Origin: Brachionus rotundiformis
Taxonomy: Eukaryota > Rotifera > Eurotatoria > Ploima > Brachionidae
NCBI GenBank assembly: GCA_016802295.1
Contig: JAESIW010000115.1
Coordinates: 310,001 to 374,000, forward strand
Direction: 5' to 3'
Length of the DNA stretch: 64,000 bases
Shown here piece by piece: positions 26,501-38,500 of this stretch (positions are counted from its first letter, which is position 1; every line of letters starts with the position of its first letter). A model generated the notes under the pieces. That model was not told the origin of the DNA. It made no database searches and worked only from the letters and a program-made list of their open reading frames with translations. Made by a program: the position numbers and the translations under genes.

Positions 26501-29500
26501 AATGGAATTTGTTGCCAACGTCGGTTGTCACAGCAAGTTCGGTTAACCAGTTCAAAAACAGACTTGATGATGTCGGCAGAAATAATAAAAAATGAAAAGT
26601 CTACTATAGTCTTCTTGCTTTGTCATTTTAGATTAACTAAATTGACCGTAGAATATAAACTATTATTATTATTATTATTATTAACTATTTAATACAAATA
26701 AATGTACAAAAAATTTAAAGAATTAATCTGAAGACCACCTGAAGTATTGGCAGCAATATCAAAAGACAATTTTAAAAAGAAACTGGATGATTTTTACTGT
26801 CATATCAAATACAATTAAACATTTTTAGCTATTTATTTTAAGTTTTGTAACTCGTTTTAGCTACCATAGTGACCCTCTTAGTATTGCTCTACAGGTTATT
26901 TCTGATGTGGCTCATATTATTATTAAAATATCTATATTTATCAAACAGATAACATAATAATAGAGAGAAGTGTTTTTCTGAAACTCATTCTATTATATTT
27001 TATGTTGATACTAAATTTCATTGTTCTGCTAACTAAAAAGAAATAAAATTGATAATAATTTTTATTAATGTGATACTGAATTTAGATAAAAATTACTGAT
27101 AAAAAGGTTTAAAGGTTTTTATTATAAATTTGTTAATATACTCAACTAAGTCGGAATGAAAGCAAGATCGACTTAAATCTTCTCTAATTCAACGCTACAA
27201 GACTAATAATTATGGTGAAAGAAACATGACTCTGGAGCAGTTGAAGAAAGGTGCTAAGCACGAGAGCGTCCCAAAGAACATGGATAATGTTGCTGATATT
27301 TTCTTCGAAGTAGCTCTTTGAGAAGATAAAAAAATCAGAATTTTTTGACGACAAAAAGATTAGTTGATGCTAAAATATGTTTAGTAACTTTCATTTGTTT
27401 ATCTGAATCGAGCTAAAGCTTCTTCAGATTTAGAAAAAATAATAAACAATTAAAAAAAGAGTTAAATAGAATATAAATTAAATAAAAGTTAAATAAAATA
27501 GATAGATAGTTAATAAAGGTATATTTTAATTTAAAAACACAAGTAAAAAATTCTATATATGAAATCAAATTCTTCAAATTTCTGAGAAGTCTGAATAGAA
27601 AGAGAAAATAAATCACACAAAGGAATTGGGAATTCGATATATCCTGATTCGAAACCTAGTTTATATTCTGCCATTATGCAAGTATGCAACCTATAAGCTT
27701 TTATGGCACGGTTTTCGAGCCATAATAATTGGCACAACTGATGAAACTTTATGTAAGCACCACAAAGAAGATGATTAATGGATAAAAAAGAATCAGAGCC
27801 AAGTGTGTTGAATGAAGTTGAAAATCGCTCAGTTAAACGTCAGAGAGGTAGAGTTCGCAAAATTCCAATTAATGATCAAAGTAAACCTGCGAGCAAAAGA
27901 TCAAAAAAAATAATATTTTCCTTTTTTTCTTTTTCTTTTTTTGTATTTAAAATAACATGAGTAAAAATTAATATAATTTTTTTATAATATGTATCAACTA
28001 ATTTTTTGTTTTCCTATAAATAAAGAAATTTAAAAAAGTAGAAAAATATGTTTAGTATCACATTGAATACATGCCATTCCAATTAATTTAATGGAAATAT
28101 ATTCCTTTTTTATTAACTTAACACTTTATCACATATTTTTGTTTGTCTTTACCAGAAATAAGTTTTAAAATGAGACTTTATTTATCTAAAAACATTTTCT
28201 AGATGTTTACATTGCTTTTTATGCCGATTTCCGCCTCAAATCTTTAACAAAATAATCTGTAGCTTAATTTATTTTTATCTTGAATTTTCAATTCTTATTT
28301 TCTTAGCGAATTTTTTGATCATAAAAAAGTCATGTTTACGTATGAAATTTTTTTGGCCTTAAATAAAATTTTCTCATTTAATAACGAAAAAAATATTGCT
28401 TAAAAAAAAACTTTATTTTCTAATATGATAATAAAGATAAAATTTGAATTATTTTATTTTTTCCCTTACAATTTGAAAAAAAAAGCCTCAATATTTTTCA
28501 AAGAATATTATTTCTTATATAAAGACTGAAAATCCTTATAAATTATTTTAAAAAAAGACATAAAAATAAATAAAATCTAAACATGGCAAAACTCGTATTT
28601 TGATTAAATAAAAAATTTCTAAATTAATTGAAAACAAAATTAAATTTTTTCTTAAATTAATTATTCATATAATAAAAAGAAAATCTTAATTAGCTTAAAT
28701 TTAAATTTTTTTAATTAATTAAAAAATAATAATAAAGATAAAATATTTACGCAAAACTCAAAGTGTATGTCCTTATCTAGCGACTCGATGTCATGAGTAA
28801 ATTTTTTCATCAAAGCGTCCTTGGTGTATGCATTGGAAAATTTATTGTCCAATTGCTCCATTTGGCTGGTTAATTTTTTCCAAGTAATTGGCAAATTAAT
28901 ATGTGTGTCTATTAAATTGATGTCATTTAGAGTCGAGTCCGAATTGACCTCTTTTTTGATCTGATTAGTATTTTTCCTCTTTAGACTACTAATTTTGGAA
29001 AGAATTCCGCCTTTGGATGTTTGTGGTGAGCCAGTTGCGACGCGTCTGTCACTCATTTTAACTACCAGGTTATCCAAAAATGAAAGTTGACCAGAACCAG
29101 TGGTCAAACTTGACGAAGTATTTTCGATTTGCTGTATAGACCGACTTTCTAAAGTGTCATTTAATTTGCATTGACTTTCGTGATTAAGCCTATTTTTTCT
29201 GCTAAAATCGCGGCGTAGCTTGACCAAAATGGCAATGAAGAGCCCAACAATTATAAAAACAACTATTAAAACAACAATTAGAACTAGAACAGTCTTTAAT
29301 TTAATTTTTTTTATTTCGAAATTTTGAGTCGATTTTCTAAGCAAGTATTCAGCAACACTTGGTTCGCTGCGACCAATTGAATTTTCCACAGACAAACGAA
29401 TCAGACAGTTCTTTGGAATTCTTAGTTTTAATTTAATTTCGTAGTGTTTTTTCTCTTGGAAAAGCAAATCGGAAAATTTAACTAAAATTAAAATAAAAAT

Positions 29501-32500
29501 TTATTTTTTTTGTTTTTTAAGGGAAATTTTGGTTAAATTTCCAAAAGTGGCTTTGCTAAATAAATGATGCACAAAGTAACCAAACATCTAAAACCTCTTG
29601 ATTTGTCAAAGGAAAATATTTATTCAAAAATTTAATATAATTTTTGACAATAATAATCCATTGTTGATAAATTATGCAATATTTATTTTGAATTAACTTA
29701 ATGAAAAGAGCTTACAATGTGAGCCCATGAAAACTGTAGCAAGATGAGCACCCTCAACTGCAGTTTCCTCCTATGACTGTCATCAACTGTCAAATGAATT
29801 CAAACGATCCACACTGAACACTTATTGGAACCATTTAGTTCCCAAATAAATTCCTAAGCGTTCTAGATGAGAATTTTTTACTTTGGAAAATTTGATAGCA
29901 AATATAAGGCATTAAGTTTTCCTTCTTATACCATGGCCTGAAAAATAATTCAATTATACGGAAGTGCGAAATCAAGAGTCATGATTTAGCTCATTTAAAA
30001 TGGCACTAAAAGCTTTTAGTACCATTTTTGATCAAGGTGCAAAGAGTTAGAGCTAACAATTGAGTTTTTTGTGTTAAAATTTTGTTTATAAACATTTAAA
30101 ATATGATTTCCTCTTATTATTATTTCTATGTTTAATTTTCTCAAGTGCACTTTTTGGTTTCCGACAAAAAATAGATAATTAAAAAATTAACTCAACAAGT
30201 TTTATGAAAAATTTCAAGATTAATACAATGAAGTTACATAGAGCAATAAAAATTAATTAATTTAGAGGAAATTTAAAAACAGCCCGAGGTATTTATAATC
30301 CAAATGGAAAAATGGCTCAATTAGATTTGTCTAATTAAAAAAAAATGCTTTTATTTTTGGAAAAATATTCTTTTTTAAATAACAAAATTTGACTAAACGA
30401 ATAATCAGAGAGAAAATTTTAGAAAAATAAATTTTAACTTTTTGTCAATAATAAATGAAGTAGTTTGGAAAAGAAAATTCTCTTATTTCCAGAAAAATAT
30501 CGGCTCGACGCATTCTGTTTTGAACAAGAGTGCTCGTTTAGCAAATCGATTAAATAGTTATTACACAAAATAAATAAACACTTTTGAGCTATTAATTTTT
30601 TATTTTTTTAATGAGAATTGATTTCCAGTTCTGAGAATTTATGTATCCGACCTGGCTGACATCAGGTTTTAATTTTCAAGTCTTTAATTAAATAAACCCA
30701 GCTCTTTAATCGAGTAATATAGGAAAAAATAAGCAATATTTTAATTTAGAAATCGATTTGGGCCAATTTAAAAAAAAAACAAAATTTCTTAGCATTCTCT
30801 ATCAAAATATCAACAATTTAATGATTAGACACTTGTTTTTTATTATTAATATTTAAATTCTAAACAAATATTTAATCATGTTGTACCTTAGTCTAATAAT
30901 TTTGCGTGCTGATTTAATCTTCTATCTTGAGCAAAGTATCTACTAAATAATTTTTCATAATCGTTTTAAGTATTTTCATTTTTAAAATAAAATTAATTCA
31001 ATCTCTCAAGAGATGTGTCAATTTAAGAATGAAAATTTGGATTCGGGCGCTTAATTATATCTAATCATTTCCTCTCAATGTTCAGAGACATTAAAATCAA
31101 CTTGTTTTCAATAAGCTATAAATCTGCGCATCCTTTACGTTCCAATTTAAGATGGTACAGTAAAATGAACCATTTCAAAAACAAAAATTATTTAATCTTA
31201 AACTAATCCTTCAAATAAAAATAAAATCTATCCGAATCAAAAATTTTAATTATGATAAATCGAACATTTGTGTTGCTAATTAATCTCTTAAGACCCAATT
31301 TGACGGCGATACATCTCAAATCTAATTTGAAAAGAGAAAACAACTTTTTTTTATTCACTAACAGCTTTTAATTAATTAAAAATGCAAAAATATAATAGAT
31401 TAAATATTTTTTAATTACAATATTTTATAATTTTTTATTTCAGGATAAAATTTTTTTATAAAATGTACTCAAAACGAGCATTTGATGAAAATTTTAATTG
31501 ACTCCATTATCCTCTAATACAAGATACTTGAGAAAAATGCGTCTTTGGAGGCTCTGATACACTAAGTTCCTCGCTACGATTTTAGTAGCATTTTAAAGCG
31601 AATTTAAAAATATTTTCCTCTTTAATTAAAACACTTTCCTCTATTTATTTGAACATTTAGCCTCGCTTTTCCTTTTTGAATATCTTTCATTTTATTTATT
31701 GATCTACGGTGAGAATAAATAAGCGATTAATGTCCTTAATTAAATTTTTTATTCAATACGAGTATCGAGATGAAGAAAATATGTTTAAATAGAAAAAAAT
31801 TAGATTAAAAATTCATAACACTTAATATCTTAGTGTGATACCATATCCATTTTCTACTATCTCATCCAAAAATATCTCATACTTATACTACTTAAGCTAT
31901 TTCTATTACAAATATTGATTATTAAACCTTTAATGGTATTTCCCATTATACTGAAAATGAACATCAAACTTATCTAAAGCTTTGCATTGATTAAAATTAA
32001 TAGTATCTCATTTTTAAGAAAATGCCTAGAAAAAAATTAAAATTTTTATTCAATCTGGACTGAAATTTCTTCTAAAAAATTGCTTTGTCTCAAGTCACTT
32101 TTAATTTAAAGTTCACTTTTTAAATTTTGTATAGAAAGGATAATTTTTTTTTTTTTTAACCTTGTTCACTCCTTGTGGAGCATAGGGGGGAGCTCATCTC
32201 CTTTCTAAGTACCTTTTGAGCGAAGGCTCCGATCTGACACAGAGGTGACTGCATCGAGTTGATCATCTATGCCGTAATTATTAAAATCCCCAGTCGAAAA
32301 CTGGTCGCCCCGTACTACAGAGACATTCATAAGATTCTCTCCCCTTGCGGGGATCGAACCTTCGACCCTCTGCTTGAATGACTAACACGCAAACCTCTCG
32401 GCTATACGGGCTGTAGAAAGGATAATTAGCCCTAATTAATAAAATTATTTATATCATCTTATGATTGAACTAAAATTGCCGAAATGTAAACTAGTCTATA

Positions 32501-35500
32501 TAATTTCCATATTTTTTTAATTTATAATTAAAATTAATCAAAATTAAACACATTAAACTCATTCTCTTGGGCCAATTTGTACTAATGTCATTAATTTTTC
32601 ATCCAAGATGAAAAAAATAGTCATTTTACTTTTGTATGGTTTAATTAAAAAAGGAGACGAGTAATCATTATGTTATTAATCCAATGTCATTTGGGTATTC
32701 TAAATTTTCTTATCAAAAGACACGTTGGGTTTAAAAATCCAGATATAAACTTAATATTTTTTTACCAACAAATTCGATATCAAGCTTCAAATAAGCTTAT
32801 TTGTTTATATCCGTTCATTTAGCAAAAATTAAATATACCTTTCTGAATTCTTATATTTTTAGATTTAAATTTCCCAAATAGTCCCTGTTGCCAATAGCAA
32901 TTTTGAGCAAAAGAATTGAAAATTGTGGAAATTTCCTTTGAGTATTGATTTAAAAAAAAACTTACAGGCTAGACTTTTGACGGATGGTTTCTCAAAGTTG
33001 ATCGCCCATTCTAAAACTGCACTGGTTAAAGGCGAATTCCCAATGTCCTCAACGAACCAAATTATTTTAATTAAGCCGTCATCAGCTTCTTCTGCTCTTA
33101 CTAAAACTGGATTTTTTGGCTTACCTTTGAAAAAAAGTTAGCTTTTTTCCAAAAAATGTTCTTACCAACTTAGAACGATTATTCGGAAATATTTTGCGTG
33201 GTATGCTTTTCCAATTAAAATTCCACAAGAATAATTTCCTTGCTCGTGTTTGCTTATATTTTGCAAAAATAGAGCTGATTTTTGATTCCAAGTTGAGTTC
33301 AAAACTCTAGTTGGATTTAGATCTACATTGAAAGTGTCGAATTTCCATTCAATATTGGAAATGGGATAACCAAACGAGACACATTGGATCTCAATTGAAG
33401 AGTTTTGTCTCAAAAAATACTCTTCAGTTTTGTTTTCATCTTCTAGATGCGATTGAACTTGGATAAAAATGTTAATTTTGCTTATCAAAAGTAAAACAGA
33501 AAAATTTTACAATGTACATAAAGCATGAACTTTTGGCTCAAATTTGGATACTCCTGGTCAAAGCAAAAGTACTTGCCCATATCGTTTCTACTAACATTCT
33601 CAAACCTAATTACCGAAGTGGCACAAGTTTGATTCGAAAATTTGGTTCGATAATTTAATTTATTAATAAGTGGTTCATGTTTTTTCCAAAGCAGTTTAGG
33701 TCTTGGATGCTTACTCATAGAACATTCAATGGTCACATTATCCGACTCTTGAACGTGAACATCACTTGATTCATTTTTGTAAATAGGCCCAAATTTTATG
33801 AATAGATCAAAATTTTTCTTAAGCAATTTATCAAAATAGCATGAATAAGTGCCGTTGTGCAATAAATAGTCACTTTTATCAATATTAAGATAAATAGTCT
33901 TACGAAAAATCTTATGGTCATATATTTGGATTATATTTTTTATTATTTTTCCATTTCTTGTAAATTTTATATCTGGTATTGGATATCCTGTGGAATAACA
34001 GCTTGTGTTGACCCGATCGCCCTGTTCTATAACCAAACCAGCTGACTCTGTTTCGAGCTTTATTTGAGGTGCAAACCTAACTTTGATCTCAAGCCTATTG
34101 CTTACCAAAACTTGACCATTTGTCAATGCAAGCTCACATGAGTAAACTCCATTATCTCTTGAATGCTTAAGAGAATATAATTCTAAATTTAGTCTACCAA
34201 GTTGAAAGGGTCTTTGGTCAAGTTTGGCCTCGGATAAAATTTTTGAATTTTTGATCCATTTAAGATGGGTCACCTGGTCTAGTGTTAGGCCAGTTAGATT
34301 GCAATGCAAAGTTGTTCGTGATCCTTCTTTAAATTCTGAATCAGAGTTTAAGCTCACGGTTACATTCCCTTGGAAACAAAATTAGTGAAAAATTCAAGCA
34401 AATACTTGGCAAAATTTGATACATTTAAAACAAACTTGGTTTGATTTTTCACCTGCGAAACCAAAATTACTCAAAACACTTATCATGTAGCAATATTGGG
34501 TATTGACAAAATGGTTCTTTATGCGTATTAAAGAAGTATATTCTAAATAAAAACAAAATTAATTTATTTTTGTGATTAAAAAAATTTTTTATTAAATTTC
34601 TTTTAAAATTAAATTAAACTAAATATCTCATAACAGATGATACCATATTTTTTTGCCATATTTAACTGACAAATGAGAATATCTATAGCATATTTTTTTA
34701 TATTTAAGAATCAACTCTCATCAAACAACTTATCTTGATGAACCTTCTCGACCAAAAATTACACTCGAAAATAACGAGTTAAAAACTTGGTATCTTAATG
34801 TTTCGAATGGCCTGAGATAGTCTCAAGAAAAGGTAGAAGCAAAGGTAATTATGGATAGACAATTGGATACACCTTTTAAAATACCATTTTTCATTTTGTA
34901 CTTATTGTCCTTTAGCAGACTATTTTTTTATTTGATCCTTCTCTTTTTTTGTACTTTTTGAGCCCAATAATTAACAATTTAACTATTAATTAATTAAAAT
35001 ATTTTTTTAATTACCAAAAAGTACTGAAAGAACAAAAGGAAGATTTAAAAAAGGTTTCAGCTAATTTAATTTTTAGTAAGACTTTTTGTATGGCTACATA
35101 TCTTAAACTTAAAATTAAGCTTAAAATTTCAAATATTTGGTTTTATAAAATTTTAAAAGTTTATGTAGAAAATATGCTGTTCAGACTTAAAAAATCGTAA
35201 AATTAAGTTGATTTTTTTTCATTTGGAAAAAAATTTTTTGAGTGTGCAGATCAGAGATTTAAGAGTGTTATTAAGTGAATGTGTTTTTTAGTCAAGGAAA
35301 TGCTGAAATGATTATGCCAAAATGAATTTCTAATGGTTTATAAAGTAAAGAGACCTTTATAATTTAAAATATCAAAAAGTACAAGAGTGCTAAATTATTA
35401 AAACTATCTCATTGTCAATACCTCTGATAATGGTACCGATTTGATTGAGTGAAAATCAAAAATGACCCTTTTCTCTACAAGAACCGAAAAAAATAATAAT

Positions 35501-38500
35501 ATTTATTATATAATCTTTTAAAAAATTTTTTTATCTTTTCTAGCTAATCAAGATGGGAGATAATTATTTTTTGATAAAAAAATAATTTTATCTACATTGA
35601 TGGCTTTTAAAGAATTATTATAAAAATTTGTAAAAATTAAAATTGGTCTAATTAGACTTTTAAGAATTCCAGCCAGACATTTGTGTTAAAAATTTTCTAT
35701 TTTTGACTTTAAATGTTAATAATCGATTTTAACAAACAAATTGTGTACCAAAAATAGCCAAAAAATTTTCTTTCAGATTAAGATTAAGATTATCCTTTAT
35801 TGAAGCTATCATATAAAAAATGTGATATGGCCTATAATAATAACTTCTTACCCATGATGGTAGAACAAAAAGAGTTTTGATCGCACAAACGAGTCCTGGT
35901 TTTGTTTGATTTTAAAAAGCACCTATTTTCAACTCGGTTCCATGTAAAAGCCAAACAGCTTTTATTCAATGCACACTTGAAAAAGCAGTCATTCAAGTTA
36001 AGTTGGTAAACTAATTGGTCCGGATCGTCATAGTCGTGCAAATTGCTTTCAAAATATTGATCAAAATAGCTAGACTCATTGATCGAAGAATGGATAAGAT
36101 AAGTTCTTAGCTTGGCTGGCTCGATTATTGTCCAATTAAGGGTCACTGTAAAGTCGCTGTTGTCCGCTTGAATTCTCAAAAAAGGTTTTAACTTTGCTAC
36201 AATTAAATAAAGTTAAAATTTATTAATTTATTTATCTAAATTTTACTCAAGACATATGAGATCAAATTTGATGACATTTGAACACCAAACGAAGTTTTAA
36301 AATTTATTTTAATTTTATAATTTGATAAAAGCTTTAAATCTTGAAGAACAAAATTATTTGAAGATGCTGATTAGAAAAAAAAATTAGAAAAAAATTGATA
36401 TTTTTTGAAATTTTTACATAAAATTGTCTTTGAAATTATGGTTGGATTTTTTATTCCATTTAAAGGATCAAAACTATTGACCAAATGGCAATTTCCATGA
36501 GTTATATTGAAAGCATATTTGACACAATCCTGCCTTTTCAAGCACTCGTCAAAACATTTTTGCTCAGATTTGTAGCTGCCGATCGAAGGTGGTAATGGTT
36601 GTTCAAAAAAATTTTGGTAAATTGTCCCTAATAAAATGTTTTACTTAAATAGACATATTTTGAGAGCTTTCTACCTGCACTTAAAGAATTATAGTCAAAA
36701 TTGTCTTTAAAAGGCTCTTCATTGATTGATGTTTGAATATTGTATCGACTGATTGGATAGTTTTTGAATGGTCCAAGTTGTTTCCATCTAACGAGAAGCT
36801 TATTTTTGCCAATTCTCTCGACAGAAATGGATATATCTATAAAATTTTATAATATTATTGTATTCTATTTAAAGAGGCAAATTTTAACTTATTCGTGTGT
36901 CGACGTGCTGACGCGATACATCTGAGAATTGAGTCCATTTGGCGTCCATTTCGTCATAAACCATCAGTCTGAATTTGTACAAGTCATTGTAAGGAAATTT
37001 TTCTATTAAAATATGCCGGTTGCTATCTTTTTGATAAAAATTTTCAAATTAATTTTTTTATTCTTATTTTAGAATTGAATAAGTAGAAAGGAAAAATGAC
37101 CAATTACTCAATCATACCGGTCAGTCGAAATTTAAGTTTTAGCATAAAAAATAAAGAAAAATTAAGTTAAGATTTTAATTTTCTTAATTTTCTCCAAATT
37201 TGGCCTTAGTATTTCTATCATAATTTAGTATTTCTATCAAGTGTCTAAATCGACCTCTTTTCCAAGGTAAAATTTTGCCAGAATGCCCTTTTGACTTTCT
37301 ATTGCTTTAGATTTTAATTCTGTTGGATAGATAACAACATATTCTATACATTTTTTTAAAATAAAATTTGATTTAAAGCTTAAAAACATTTTTGTCTAAC
37401 TTTTGTGAGAAACTGGCGCCGTGAATTGTTCCTTTACTGAACAATTATTACATGAGAGGTTCAGGAAGCTATCTAACAGAAGTTAAAAAAAATTTTTATG
37501 ATAAATTTCTTGGAAAGGATGAAATTTACGATCAGATTAAGATGACCAAAGGTATTTTATGATTAACATTGAAAGTTGAATAAAAATTTTTATATCTGTA
37601 AAACTAATATCAATAATGGATAATGTCTGGCACTGGTTTAGCATGCCCAATTATAAAAATATGCTTATGCATTGAATTTTTTAATGGAAAAATACTCAAA
37701 AAACTTTATCTTAAAATAAATTTTGATCATGATCATTAAAGTTTTATAATAGGTTTGTTTTGCCTTATAAACTAGAATCAGCTTCTCTTGAAGGAAGGAG
37801 AATAAGAACAATTTATATTTATACTTTCATAATGTTGGATAGAATTACACATGATGTTACAAGGTAGCTTAGGAAAAAAACTTGTCAGAACTTTCTTTTC
37901 CATGTTCAGTTTATTTCCAAAAAGATTGGAATAAATTGCCAAGTCCTTATTTTGTCAACAAAATAATTTTATTTGATAAATTTAGATTCAGAAATTTAAA
38001 TGAAACACCAAGTTTTTTGTAACCTGTCACATAATCTAATCTTTATTTTAATAAATAAAAAGGTTTACGAAACGAATAGATCTACTCGGTTTTGGAAAAT
38101 ATTGAGCTACTAGATTACCTGATATTTGGAAGTTTTCCTCATTTTCCCATTTTAAACTTGACGCATTGTCAAAACTTTTTTTAAGATAACAATTGTTGGT
38201 GAGATCGTATTTGAAAACAAGGTGCTTGCACTCAATAATTTTGATACACTGCAGGATACATTCAAAATTTGACATAGTAGTCATAGATTCAATAAGTTCT
38301 CCAGAAGTAGCATTGGTTTTTTTAAAATTAACTTTGATTTAAAGCTTAAAAATGTCATTTTTTTGTTTTAAATGTATTTACCAGGCCACTCATTGATATC
38401 ATAATGAAAATCGTCCTTGCTAAATTGAACCCTAAGCCTATAATTTTTTTGTTTAGTAGTTTTATTATACATCCATTTGATGAGAATTGTATCTTCTTTT

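Noticed and set aside
32345..32413. Candidate tRNA gene (A and B boxes).
   Set aside because: Part of a retroposed unit with extra body, A tail and target duplication; it is the head of a SINE, not a stand-alone tRNA gene.
37255..37472. Two exon-like stretches (37401-37472 and 37255-37343) in the right phase after exon 38119-38331 of the phosphatase.
   Set aside because: The second has no donor in a phase that fits the next exon, while exon 38119-38331 joins 36889-37026 directly with matching phase and completes an FN3 domain. The neighbouring DNA is LINE debris.
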